Notes: generated by a model from the letters alone, not told the origin. Numbered from the stretch's first letter, positions 44,501-53,150 are shown. The stretch is 64,000 nucleotides of DNA from Flavobacterium psychrotrophum (GCF_003403075.1 NZ_CP031557.1:4340001-4404000), one strand, 5' to 3'. Made by a program: numbers and translations.

Positions 44501-45169
44501 TTACTTTTTATTCAGCAATGCAACAATAAAATGCCTATTTACTTCCTGGCCAGATTTGCTGGTTACCCATTCGTCTTTATCAATGAAATCTGCCACCTGC
44601 AACGGGCTTTCTTCAATTAAAGCAGAGAAACGCCCTTTGTCAAAAAGATTAAAGCCGTATTGGGTAAAAGGCAGTTGTTCCATAAAGCTTTTATCGGCAA
44701 AAGTAATAATGCATTTACCATTAGGTTTTAGCACGCGGGCTATTTCGGTTAGCAATGCCGGGGCATCCTCCCAAAAGTAAATTGTGTTTACGGTAAAGAT
44801 CATGTCGAAACGATTATCTTCAAAGGATATCGTGGTGCCATCATATAGGTCAAAATGGGCAATGTCTTCTGCTACAGCGGCAGTGTTTTTTTGTTGTGCC
44901 GCCTGCTGCATCTCCGCCGATATTTCAAGCCCCTGATACGTAATGCCATCTCCTGCTGAAAGCAACGTCTCAAGATGACCGCAATTACCATGACCTAACT
45001 CTAGAACGCTTTCGCCGCCTTTAAGTTGTAAAGCCGTTATAGAGGCACGCGTCATGCCTATGTTGTTCAGATTCATGTTCTCGCCCATGGCAATGCCTGC
45101 TTCGCCCTGTGGGCAGCTAAGCTGGCGGGCTATTTCTTTAAGCTCTTGTTCAGAAGGTATTTGTTGCAT
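44501..45169 (-). CDS. class I SAM-dependent methyltransferase
   Basis: A 222-aa methyltransferase of the UbiE/Methyltransf_11 type. Motif I is VLELGHGNCGHLETLL, followed by YQGLEIS (acidic loop), FDMIFTVNTIYFWED and LKPNGKCIITF. The substrate is not evident. It is a single gene flanked by repeats on both sides. Confidence 0.88.
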   Translation of the reverse strand: MQQIPSEQELKEIARQLSCPQGEAGIAMGENMNLNNIGMTRASITALQLKGGESVLELGHGNCGHLETLLSAGDGITYQGLEISAEMQQAAQQKNTAAVAEDIAHFDLYDGTTISFEDNRFDMIFTVNTIYFWEDAPALLTEIARVLKPNGKCIITFADKSFMEQLPFTQYGFNLFDKGRFSALIEESPLQVADFIDKDEWVTSKSGQEVNRHFIVALLNKK

Positions 45170-45293
45170 TGTGCTTTACAGTTACTGTGTCTTTTTAGCG
45201 GATAGTTTGTATCCGTTTTGATTAAAATAGGTTATGCCAATTATAAATGGGTAATACTGCAATATAAATTGAATATCTACATTAGAGTGGATT

Positions 45294-45458
45294 TTACCAC
45301 GGTGTGCACAAAGTGAAAAATACACTAAGATCACAAGGACGCTTCGCTTTAAAGGACACAAGGCTTTGCCGAACAGCTTTGTGTTCTTAAGCTTGTAACA
45401 AGCTTTTATTTATAAGACCTTGTGATCTTAGTGAAAAACTTTGGGCACTTTGTGGTAA
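45294..45458. repeat. family C long imperfect inverted repeat, copy 2
   Basis: Arms of about 40 bases (45295-45338 and 45418-45457) share ACTAAGATCACAAGG / CCTTGTGATCTTAGT and CACAAAGTG-type words. Inner palindrome AAGCTTGTAACAAGCTT. It fills much of the 390-bp gap between two minus-strand genes. No ORF is seen in that gap. Confidence 0.75.
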
Positions 45459-45559
45459 AGTTCATTTTTTCATTCAATGAGTATAGTGTTTAGAATATTT
45501 TATAGTAATAAATGGTGTTAATAGCCAACACGGATATCCTGTCTAAAGAAGTTTGCGTT

Positions 45560-47629
45560 TTAAACCTGATTTTCTTCATCTTTTAGCAGTACTTTTTTCT
45601 TCCTGAAACTAGGGAAGAAAAACGAACCCGGTTTGCGTTTAAAGTGTTTCCAGATGGCGCGGCTTACGGGCCAGAATTCGGCAAAGGGTATGCTTCGCGA
45701 ACGGAATGCAAGCGACATACTCAATCCAAAACTTACAAGGAAGTTAACCATACCAATAACAAAGATACCTGCCACACCCCAAATGATAAGGTTGTTTGCA
45801 ATGTTGTAATTAGCTCCGTAAAGCGCGAGTGCAAGGTTACCACTGGCAAAGGTAATGTGGCGAATATCAAGGTCAAGCCCCAGGAACAGCCCTATAGAAG
45901 CGGTGCTGCCCATAAATACCCCAAACCAAAGGTTGCTTACTATACCTGCCCATTTATTTTCATACCATTTTGCGAGTTTTTGTGCGCGCGTGCGACCAAA
46001 ACTTTTTTTAAGCAGCGGATGCTCTGCAATGCGGTAATACACATGTCGAAATTTATCGCGGTTGGCTACGCTGCCTGCTATGATACCCGAAAGGAACAAA
46101 AACACACCCGCTATGGCGGCGTGAAAGATGGCGGGAGAATGTATGGGGCTAAGATCGGTCACCAGGGAGTACCACTTGGTAAGTGCGATGTTGTAGTGAA
46201 AGGCCGTGTCGATAAGCCAGATGCCACCCCACGCTACCGGAAATGCCACAAGTACATTGCCCACAAAGGCAATAAACTGCGAACGAAATACCCGTGCAAA
46301 AAATTCGGCAAAGGCATTGAATTTTTCATTTTCAGGAAGCTCCTGGTTTTTGCGGCCTTTTTCGAGTGCGCGCACCAGGGCACTTGCCGTCATGGCGGGC
46401 TGCTTGGTAGCCAGTGTAGCCCCAGTAAGGTAGATGGCTATAAACCCAAACGAATAATTAAGGCTGTAGAAAAACGCATGCCCAAAGCCGCTGGTTTCTA
46501 TTTTGCCTAATAGTACTTTTATAACACACAGGATGCCTACAATAATACCACCGCCAGATGCCGCCCAAAACATCCTGAAATATTCGCGGCGGTTATTGGT
46601 AATGTAATGTTCGCCTGTGTCTGCGGTATGCTGGGTAATTTCGTATGATATAAGCTGGGTACTTTCGTTTATCAGCTTGCGCACATTGTTTTTTACACAG
46701 TTGTAAGTAATTACATTCAGGCTAAGGCGAATGGTATCCTGTGTGGCTTCGCGGTTTTCGTCTACTGCAAGCAGGGGCAACAGTACACCAAGGCGTTCCA
46801 ACTGCTGGCGTATGCGCAGCAGGTTTTGGTTAACCCGGATAGAAATGCCATACTTTTCGCTGTTCTTAAAGGCTGCTTTTACATAATCAGTACACTGGTG
46901 GTGCAGTACAAGCAGCTGGCGGTAACCCACATCATCGGGCGACACATAATTTTGTTGTTGCTCTTGAAGCCGTTCGCTTATAAGACCAAACTCTTTTTGT
47001 ATGGCCAGGAACGGGCTGTCGAGGTTTTCATACTCCGGCACCATTTCTATCACATCAGTCTCCAGGGCGCGCCCTGCAATGCGGTGAACGAGTACCTCCA
47101 TGGCAAAGAGCAGTTCTGATAGCGGACTTTTTGCTTCAGCAGATACATATATGGAATGAAACCCCAGGGCTTGGTACAGTTCCTCTAACTTTTCGCAGGG
47201 AATCTTTTTTATCCAGACGGGGTCGGTCTTCAGGTAAAAAACCTGGTTTAGTATATATTCCAGTGAATCTTTAGGGGGCTGGTCTGGTATTAGTTTAGAA
47301 AATACCCGTTTTTTGACTTCAAACAAGAAATCAGAATCGGTAAGGATGCCGGCATCGGTAAGTATCTTGCTAAATTTTTTTTGCTTTAGTAACCCTTTTA
47401 TGTAAAGCGAAAGTCCCATGCGGTAGCGCTCATTGCCCTGCAATATTTCCAGCAATGCAGATAAGTCTACGGGTGGCAGTGCATCAGGGTGGTAGGGGCG
47501 CAACAGGCTTACGAGTTCTGCAAGCAGGTCTACTTCATCGGCTTTGTATTCCCACAGGTTGTTTTCGTCAAAATTTAGTTTGAAGAAGTCATCAAGGGTC
47601 ATTACAGCTTTCGTTTTCCTGAACTTCAT
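45560..47629 (-). CDS. membrane protein of the 'site-specific recombinase' family (PF10136)
   Basis: A 689-aa protein. The ATG at 47629 (MKFRKTKAVMTLDDFFKLNF) is chosen over the one 11 codons upstream. The N-terminal ~350 residues are soluble and helical; the C-terminal part has about six transmembrane segments (GGGIIVGILCVIKVLLG, YSFGFIAIYLTGATLATKQP and later). The latter match PF10136, annotated from the Neisseria gcr gene as a site-specific recombinase. The transmembrane build makes true recombinase activity doubtful. TATTTTTA lies upstream on the minus strand. Confidence 0.8.
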   Translation of the reverse strand: MKFRKTKAVMTLDDFFKLNFDENNLWEYKADEVDLLAELVSLLRPYHPDALPPVDLSALLEILQGNERYRMGLSLYIKGLLKQKKFSKILTDAGILTDSDFLFEVKKRVFSKLIPDQPPKDSLEYILNQVFYLKTDPVWIKKIPCEKLEELYQALGFHSIYVSAEAKSPLSELLFAMEVLVHRIAGRALETDVIEMVPEYENLDSPFLAIQKEFGLISERLQEQQQNYVSPDDVGYRQLLVLHHQCTDYVKAAFKNSEKYGISIRVNQNLLRIRQQLERLGVLLPLLAVDENREATQDTIRLSLNVITYNCVKNNVRKLINESTQLISYEITQHTADTGEHYITNNRREYFRMFWAASGGGIIVGILCVIKVLLGKIETSGFGHAFFYSLNYSFGFIAIYLTGATLATKQPAMTASALVRALEKGRKNQELPENEKFNAFAEFFARVFRSQFIAFVGNVLVAFPVAWGGIWLIDTAFHYNIALTKWYSLVTDLSPIHSPAIFHAAIAGVFLFLSGIIAGSVANRDKFRHVYYRIAEHPLLKKSFGRTRAQKLAKWYENKWAGIVSNLWFGVFMGSTASIGLFLGLDLDIRHITFASGNLALALYGANYNIANNLIIWGVAGIFVIGMVNFLVSFGLSMSLAFRSRSIPFAEFWPVSRAIWKHFKRKPGSFFFPSFRKKKVLLKDEENQV

Positions 47630-47793
47630 GGGCGTTTTTTGGGTTAGAACGTAAAAATACAAATCTATATGTAAACGCAGCTTGTGTAGGTGAACTTTAA
47701 GTTTTGGTTAAGAGGGTATGTAAAAATTAGCTGAATCAATGTTTTGTGATTAAAGAGAAGATATTCTTACATTTACTTTATAGATATACGTTT

Positions 47794-48660
47794 ATGGGAA
47801 ACATTGCTACAAATATAAAAGAGCAGATTCAAAAACTTTCTGATCGTGGAATGGAACTTGACTATGAGGAAGACAAGATAAAAGAGATACTACTTGATAT
47901 AGGTTATTACCGACTTGGTTTTTACTGGAATCCTTTTGAAAAAGATGATCAGCATAATTTTAAGGAAGGTACAAAATTTTCAAATGTTGTTGAATTATAT
48001 TATTTGGATGTTGATTTAAGGAGTATTATAATAAAGTATTTAAATAGGATAGAACTAAATTTTAGGACAAAACTTATTTATTATGTTTCTAATAAATATA
48101 AATCATCACCAACTTGGTTTATAAATCCAAAGGTTATAAGTAATGAATATATAGCAAAATTTAACGACTATTACGATTACGATTTTATAAATAATAACAA
48201 ACAAATAAAAAATCACCATTTAAAATATGGACCATACGCTCCAGCTTGGAAAACGTTAGAGTTTTTTACATTTGGTTCAATTTTAAAAACATTCAAGTGC
48301 CTAAAAGAGGACGATATTAAGCAGAGAATCTCAGAAGTTTATGGGGTTAAAAATATACAAAAGTTTATAAACTTATTTGAGACAATAGTTTATGTAAGAA
48401 ATTGTTGTGCACATAGCAGTGTATTGTTTGACTTAAATCTGCCAAAGAGTATCTCTGCATTTGCCGAGATTAAATTTAACGGACATGAGAGACATAATTT
48501 AGATTCTTGTATAAAAGTTATTTTGTTTATTCTTGGTAATGTATCTACATCTAGAAAAGATGAGATGGAAAAATTATTGAACGACTTATTTTTGAAGTAT
48601 AGCACAAATGACTTCGTAAAAAACATAATAGAAACAAAAATAGGACATAAATTTGGGTAG
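47794..48660 (+). CDS. Abi family protein (Abi_2, AbiD/AbiF-like; HEPN)
   Basis: A 288-aa intact member of PF07751. I took the ATG at 47794 (MGNIATNIKEQIQKLSDRGM), which matches the family start. Hallmarks: IGYYRLGFYW near the N-terminus, DVDLRSIIIKYLNRIE, FRTKLIYYVS, PAWKTLEFFTFGSI and RNCCAHSSVLFD, the last holding the HEPN R-x4-H motif. Such proteins abort phage growth, probably as RNases. The gene is strikingly AT-rich compared with its neighbours, a sign of horizontal transfer. It stands alone, with no antitoxin gene visible. Confidence 0.9.
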   Translation: MGNIATNIKEQIQKLSDRGMELDYEEDKIKEILLDIGYYRLGFYWNPFEKDDQHNFKEGTKFSNVVELYYLDVDLRSIIIKYLNRIELNFRTKLIYYVSNKYKSSPTWFINPKVISNEYIAKFNDYYDYDFINNNKQIKNHHLKYGPYAPAWKTLEFFTFGSILKTFKCLKEDDIKQRISEVYGVKNIQKFINLFETIVYVRNCCAHSSVLFDLNLPKSISAFAEIKFNGHERHNLDSCIKVILFILGNVSTSRKDEMEKLLNDLFLKYSTNDFVKNIIETKIGHKFG

Positions 48661-48663
48661 AAC

Positions 48664-48694
48664 TTGGTATAAATGGGTATTTGTTGTATCTTTG
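48664..48694 (+). promoter_or_regulatory. promoter of candidate small RNA, inside an inverted repeat
   Basis: TTG at 48664-48666 and TATCTTTG at 48687-48694 have ideal 20-base spacing. GTTGTA and TACAAC flank the centre of the -7 box as perfect 6-base inverted repeats, so a repressor could cover it. Confidence 0.65.
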
Positions 48695-48698
48695 TACA

Positions 48699-48786
48699 AC
48701 ATAAGTGCCTTGTTATTCATTTTAATGCTTTAATAGTGCACTCTAAAAAAATACTTCTAAACCCGGACTTGCTCCGGGTTTTTTTA
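48699..48786 (+). ncRNA. candidate small RNA (about 85-90 nt)
   Basis: A full promoter at 48664-48694 and a strong terminator at 48760-48786 enclose about 60 bases without an ORF (the only ATG gives a 2-codon peptide). A stem GTGC...GCAC can form in the middle. This is what an independent small RNA gene would look like. It lies directly after the Abi gene on the same strand and before a convergent gene. Confidence 0.5.
48760..48786 (+). terminator. rho-independent terminator
   Basis: AACCCGGA (48760-48767), loop CTTGC, TCCGGGTT (48773-48780), then more T. It ends the Abi and/or small RNA transcript. Confidence 0.88.
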
Positions 48787-48803
48787 TTACTGTTTACGGC
48801 ATA

Positions 48804-49361
48804 TTACTTTTGCCCCTTCGCTACATAATCTTGTATGCTCTGCCCGTTTATAATAACATCTTTTACCACGGCTACATTTTTCCTTACGCTTACAATGGCA
48901 TAGGCAGGTACCTTGGTGGTGTCGCGGCTGTATTCGCGGTAAGCGGTTTCGGCATCATAAGCTTTGCTTTCTTCCATATAAAAACGGTTGAAAGGGTAGG
49001 TGATGCGCACCTTGCCGTCATAAGTATAGTTTGCTTCTACCTGTACATAGTCGCCCTTGGCAGGTTTGTCGTGTAGCAGTGTGTCAATTTTAGCAAAGCC
49101 CTGCCTGTCTTTCCCTAATACTACATAGCTTTTTTCTTTATAGTTCCATTCATCACCAGGCATGGTAACTTCATCGGCGTCAAAATTCAGGTTTATGTAT
49201 TTTCCCCTAAAAGGGTCGTTAGGGTCTACAGGTTCGGTTTTAAACTTATATTCCGTACCGCTTGTGTAAGCCATTTCATTTTCAAATACCATTTGTGCAG
49301 GAATTATTAGCTGTGCCATTGCCGTGGCGGCAAAAGCTATAAGAATGTGTTTAGTTTTCAT
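48804..49361 (-). CDS. GDYXXLXY domain protein
   Basis: A 185-aa protein with one N-terminal hydrophobic segment (signal or anchor). DPNDPFRGKYINLNF carries the GDYxxLxY core in the variant form GKYINLNF, and VRITYPFNRFYMEE is the second conserved block (PF14345). Function unknown. It overlaps the end of the DUF2157 gene by 11 bases; these two families are often neighbours, so they are probably translated as a pair. Confidence 0.85.
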   Translation of the reverse strand: MKTKHILIAFAATAMAQLIIPAQMVFENEMAYTSGTEYKFKTEPVDPNDPFRGKYINLNFDADEVTMPGDEWNYKEKSYVVLGKDRQGFAKIDTLLHDKPAKGDYVQVEANYTYDGKVRITYPFNRFYMEESKAYDAETAYREYSRDTTKVPAYAIVSVRKNVAVVKDVIINGQSIQDYVAKGQK

Positions 49362-50625
49362 AAGTAGTGGTATTGGCAGTTAGTTTCTTTCTTTTAACAA
49401 CGGCATAGTTGGCGGCAAAAAAGCCCAGGCCTACACCCACAAACATCAGCCCGCGGAGAACAAAAGTAAGATCGGTGTCAAAAAAGCGACAGATGGTAAG
49501 TATGGTAATAATGATAAGTCCAAAATTTACGATACGGAAGTTAAGCGCCCTGATGCCCATGCGTACATAAAACAATCCCACAGCTAACAACAGCAGGTTA
49601 GTAGCTACAGTAGCGGCAGCATCGTTACCCATCGCCAGAAGATAAATAAGCGGGAATATAAACACAATGTATTTAAAATGGTCGGCATTTTTCAATGCTT
49701 TAGCCGCAAAGATGATTATGGCGCTGAGCGCAACGAGTACCAGCCCAAAAATAATGAATGGCACAGTGACATAATCTTTTATAACGGAATGCCACGTAAA
49801 GCGGAATGAGCCGAAAAACAACATCGCGATCATGCCCAGGCGGCCAAGCGCAACATAGCCGTTAACCTTATCCTGCAATGCAGGGGCATAAGCACCCACG
49901 GTGTAGAGCAAACCAAAAAATGCCATGTAAAGAAAGAAAGTAAACTCGTCTGCGCCATGCAGGAAACCACCAAACGAAATGATAAAACTAAGCGGCAAAA
50001 GCCAGTTTAGCGCTGTGGTAGTATGGCTTCCGGCGTGGTCTTTAAGGTGTCTGTGATACAATGGCGCAAAGGCGGCTATTACTAAGAGGTATAGCCATGG
50101 CGTAATGCCGGGATAACTAAGGTAACTGACTTCGGCAGCATACCATGTTGCAAACCCCAGACAAAGTACGGTTACTGCGTTAGAGCGCAGCAGGTACATA
50201 AGCGGCAGGCAGAGTACAGTCCACGTCAGGAGGAACTGCCCAAGGTCGCCACTAATGTTGTAGATCTGTGCAACAAGCGAGATGCTCGACCCTACAGCAA
50301 AGAACAGCAGGGTGGCGGCAGCTTCTTTCCATACAGCAGACCTATCTTTAAGTATTGTCCATGCAGCAAAAGCCTGAAATAAAATAAGTGGCAGGAATGC
50401 CAGTGTGGTTTTTGTAATACGGGAAAAATTATCCCAGTTGTGGGCAAAAATCAGGATGATGCCCAGGCCGGTTAGTATACCGCCCAAGATACCGAAGATG
50501 GTAAGCAGGGTGTTGCCTTCGGGGTTCTTTTTGGCAGCGTAGTACTGTTGTATAGCACGGGCATTATCTGGTGTAATAACGCTGTGCGTAACTAACTCCT
50601 GTAAGTCTTTATGAGATATAGCCAT
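49351..50625 (-). CDS. DUF2157 domain membrane protein
   Basis: A 424-aa polytopic membrane protein. The soluble N-terminal ~45 residues (ELVTHSVITPDNARAIQQYY) and the following GILGGILTGLGIILIFAHNW define DUF2157; about ten hydrophobic segments follow. Function unknown. It overlaps the GDYXXLXY gene, the usual partner. TACTTTTA on the minus strand about 20 bases upstream may be its -7 box. Confidence 0.88.
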   Translation of the reverse strand: MAISHKDLQELVTHSVITPDNARAIQQYYAAKKNPEGNTLLTIFGILGGILTGLGIILIFAHNWDNFSRITKTTLAFLPLILFQAFAAWTILKDRSAVWKEAAATLLFFAVGSSISLVAQIYNISGDLGQFLLTWTVLCLPLMYLLRSNAVTVLCLGFATWYAAEVSYLSYPGITPWLYLLVIAAFAPLYHRHLKDHAGSHTTTALNWLLPLSFIISFGGFLHGADEFTFFLYMAFFGLLYTVGAYAPALQDKVNGYVALGRLGMIAMLFFGSFRFTWHSVIKDYVTVPFIIFGLVLVALSAIIIFAAKALKNADHFKYIVFIFPLIYLLAMGNDAAATVATNLLLLAVGLFYVRMGIRALNFRIVNFGLIIITILTICRFFDTDLTFVLRGLMFVGVGLGFFAANYAVVKRKKLTANTTTYEN

Positions 50626-50687
50626 GGGTTGTATGGTTTTGGTTAAAAGTAATGAAAAATAAAGCAGATTGCTTGTAATGGTATGTG

Positions 50688-50820
50688 TTTGTAATGCTGA
50701 CCTGCCTCTGCCGGTAGGCAGGCGATAGGAAGCATCTCAGGTGTTAACTGTCTCTCAAACAAGCAGAGTTGCAAAGTTGAGATCCTTCGACTCCGCTGCG
50801 CTGCACTCAGGATGACAAAT
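50688..50820. repeat. family A repeat, copy 6 (with nested palindrome)
   Basis: Termini TTTGTAATGCTGA and TCAGGATGACAAA; nested 22-base palindrome with one change (core TGCCGGTA); then GCGATAGGAAGCATCTCA. The right half differs from the other copies (TCGACTCCGCTGCGCTGCAC). It fills the gap between two minus-strand genes. Confidence 0.75.
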
Positions 50821-50844
50821 GTATTCTGGAATCTAAAATTTTAA

Positions 50845-50877
50845 AAACCCCGCAGCGCCATTACAGCACCACGGGGC
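50845..50877 (-). terminator. rho-independent terminator after the YiaA/B gene
   Basis: On the minus strand CCCCG and CGGGG (50876-50872 and 50852-50848) enclose a loop with partial pairing, followed by a TTTTTAAAATTTT run. Confidence 0.65.
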
Positions 50878-50890
50878 TACCGCTAAGGCG

Positions 50891-51385
50891 TTATATGCTT
50901 TCGGTATCTATAAGTTGGGCATCACGGGTGTTTTTTTGTACGGCTATGGCCGAGAAAACACTAAGGGTGAATGACATGCCGTAGAAGCCTTTTTCGCTCA
51001 AAAGCAAATCAGCATTCCACAATCCTATTACAAGCAATACTATACTGGCTACGGTGGCAAACCAGCTTAGGCCATAGTAAAGGTCGGTTACGGGCTGGCC
51101 TTCCATTTTGTCCCTCACGCTTTTTTGTACAGATATTACAGCGAATAGTCCAAAAAGCAGTATGGTAAAGTAGTAGCCTTTTTCGTTAAGCTGCATATCG
51201 GCATTCCATAGCCCTATACAGTAGCCTACAACGCCTACCAGCAATGCTGCCCAGGATGCACCCATAAAAGCAGGTGTAGGCTTTAGCGGACTGCGGCCGT
51301 TATTATCTCCGTTGTTTCTTTTTTTCTCTTTTCCTGCGTTTGCAGTTGTTGTTTCGTTTACGTCAAATGTTCTTAGCGGTTCCAT
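50891..51385 (-). CDS. YiaA/YiaB family inner membrane protein
   Basis: A 164-aa protein. About 38 N-terminal residues are polar and disordered (Asn, Lys, Thr), followed by two repeats of a two-helix YiaA/B unit: [20 protein letters not shown] and [21 protein letters not shown]. Function unknown. The N-terminal extension is longer than in E. coli YiaA. Single gene with its own terminator. Confidence 0.88.
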   Translation of the reverse strand: MEPLRTFDVNETTTANAGKEKKRNNGDNNGRSPLKPTPAFMGASWAALLVGVVGYCIGLWNADMQLNEKGYYFTILLFGLFAVISVQKSVRDKMEGQPVTDLYYGLSWFATVASIVLLVIGLWNADLLLSEKGFYGMSFTLSVFSAIAVQKNTRDAQLIDTESI

Positions 51386-51463
51386 AATTAAAATTGTTTT
51401 GGTTATTAATTCTGATGCAAAGATGTAGCAGAATCTATGCCCCGGAAACCTAATTTTTAAATA

Positions 51464-51480
51464 AAACTGACGATATAAAT
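51464..51480 (+). repeat. 17-bp direct repeat, copy 1 (upstream of the 51520 gene)
   Basis: AAACTGACGATATAAAT occurs here and again at 51644-51660, exactly 180 bases apart. The first copy overlaps the promoter zone of the gene, the second is inside its coding region. Confidence 0.7.
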
Positions 51481-51491
51481 TTGTTTTTTTA

Positions 51492-51499
51492 TACTTTTG
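51492..51499 (+). promoter_or_regulatory. possible -7 element (TACTTTTG)
   Basis: TACTTTTG fits TAnnTTTG and lies 20 bases before the ATG at 51520, right after repeat copy 1. Confidence 0.45.
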
Positions 51500-51519
51500 A
51501 ACTTCTATATCCTATCGTC

Positions 51520-53007
51520 ATGAACGCTATTACAGATATCATATCATTAATGAATTATGAAGATAAAAGGAGTTTCAATCTCTATCTTCGTAAAAAGAAC
51601 AAGCGTGCCGATACCAAGAATACGCAGTTGTTTAAATTAATAGAAACTGACGATATAAATAGTATAAATAATTTATATAAAGGACAGAAAAATGATGATG
51701 CCTACCATGCATTGCGCAAAAGGCTGCACGATAGCCTGGTAGAATTTATGGCAAACCGCACTTTTGAGAAAAATACCAGCGAGGCTAACGAGGTGCTGAG
51801 GTTACTCGTGGTAAGCCGGTTTTTTCTGGAACATCATTTAACCAAAACCGCCTTTAAATGTCTGGCTAAAGCCGAAGCTAAAGCACTGCCTCTGGAACAG
51901 TTTAGCCTGCTTAACGAAATTTACCTTACCCGCCTGCAGTACGCGCACATTAACCCCGCCGAAGCGCTTGATGTATTGATAGAAAAATTCAGGCGTAACC
52001 AACAGCAGATGCAGCAGGAAGCGCAGCTTAATATAGCCTATGCCTTATTGCGCCGCGAACTGGGCGAGATACATCTGCGCGGCAAGGTGGTAGACTTTGG
52101 TGCGTTTATTTTAGATACCATGGGCAGCCTGGGTGTGTCGTTAGATGAGGTGCTTACTTATAAATCGCTGTACCAAATATTATTTATTGCCAATGAGTAT
52201 GCGACCATGAACCATAACTTTACCCTTGTAGAGCCTTTTGTAACAAAGAGTTATAAGTTTATAGAGTCCAGAAAAGATAGAGCAGAGGGGCAGTTGTACT
52301 ACCACATATACATACTGTACTTTTTGGCGAACATCAACTTCCGGAACCATAGGTTCGATGAAAGTAACAGGTATCTTAAGCTTATGGGCGAACAAATGCA
52401 AAAGCAAAACGGACGCTATCAGCCGCGTTTTTATATAAGGCATCAGTTGCTTACGTCGCTCAATCTTCACTTTACCGGGCAGGGAGAAGCTGCGCTTGCT
52501 TTGGCCGAGAAGGCTCTTAAAGCCACACCTAAAAAGGCAGAACCACAGGATGTGAATGACCTGCGCATTTGCATTACCATGTTTTTAGTGCAGCATCATA
52601 ATAAGGCTTCTATAAAATACATGAACCAGTTTAACCATACCGATGCCTGGTATGAAAAGAAACTGGGTATGCTCTGGACGATTCGCAAAAACCTGCTGGA
52701 AATACTGATGCATGCACAGTTCGAAAACGAAGAACTGGCGCTTGCCCGGCTTAAAAGCTTTAAGCGGCGCTACAAAAAATACCTTGCAGAAGTGCGCGAG
52801 CAACGTGTAATGGAGTATGCGCTTATGGTAGAACGCTACATTTTAAAACCTGAGATTGCCCAGCATCCTGATTTTAAAAAAGGCATTATTAGTATTATGA
52901 ACCCAGAGATTAAAGAGGATATTTTTGTAATTAGCTTTTTGGGCTGGCTCTTAGCAAAAGCCGGAAAGAAAACGGCTTATGAAGCTGCTTTAGAATTGCT
53001 GAAATAA
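51520..53007 (+). CDS. hypothetical helical-repeat protein
   Basis: A 495-aa cytosolic protein; the ATG at 51520 (MNAITDIISLMNYEDKRSFN) fits better than the upstream in-frame TTG. It is almost wholly alpha-helical, rich in Leu, Lys, Arg and Glu, with TPR-like helix pairs in the middle and C-terminus (FRNHRFDESNRYLKLMGEQM, GQGEAALALAEKALKA). No enzyme motif is visible and I do not recognise a family, though similar large helical proteins are common in flavobacteria. The 17-bp repeat copy 2 at 51644-51660 lies inside it. Confidence 0.75.
   Translation: MNAITDIISLMNYEDKRSFNLYLRKKNKRADTKNTQLFKLIETDDINSINNLYKGQKNDDAYHALRKRLHDSLVEFMANRTFEKNTSEANEVLRLLVVSRFFLEHHLTKTAFKCLAKAEAKALPLEQFSLLNEIYLTRLQYAHINPAEALDVLIEKFRRNQQQMQQEAQLNIAYALLRRELGEIHLRGKVVDFGAFILDTMGSLGVSLDEVLTYKSLYQILFIANEYATMNHNFTLVEPFVTKSYKFIESRKDRAEGQLYYHIYILYFLANINFRNHRFDESNRYLKLMGEQMQKQNGRYQPRFYIRHQLLTSLNLHFTGQGEAALALAEKALKATPKKAEPQDVNDLRICITMFLVQHHNKASIKYMNQFNHTDAWYEKKLGMLWTIRKNLLEILMHAQFENEELALARLKSFKRRYKKYLAEVREQRVMEYALMVERYILKPEIAQHPDFKKGIISIMNPEIKEDIFVISFLGWLLAKAGKKTAYEAALELLK
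51644..51660 (+). repeat. 17-bp direct repeat, copy 2 (inside the 51520 gene)
   Basis: Second exact copy of AAACTGACGATATAAAT, coding for ETDDIN in the gene. Confidence 0.7.
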
Positions 53008-53019
53008 AAATGGTTTTGT

Positions 53020-53150
53020 TTAACCACATAGCGTTTATAGCTAATGCTCTTAATAAGGCAGCGTTTTTTATAGAAGAAGCTATGCTATGTGCGAAATTTA
53101 TTTTCTATCTATTCTTTAGTATTTGTAAGGCTATGTGTCTATGTGGTTAA
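53020..53150. repeat. family D element with TTAACCACATAG terminal inverted repeats, copy 2
   Basis: Terminal arms TTAACCACATAG (53020-53031) and CTATGTGGTTAA (53139-53150) are perfect 12-base inverted copies. The inner part is clearly related to the copy at 40405-40566. About 130 bp, no ORF. The rest of the 338-bp gap (53151-53345) holds the promoter of the next gene. Confidence 0.78.

Noticed and set aside
45644..46510. A long plus-strand ORF (288 codons) opposite the PF10136 gene
   Set aside because: Its composition (Lys, Cys, His-rich, no motif) is that of an antisense shadow, and the minus-strand gene explains the region fully.
45560..47629. True site-specific recombinase with target sites nearby
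   Set aside because: The protein has transmembrane helices and none of the tyrosine or serine recombinase catalytic motifs; no invertible repeats were found around it.
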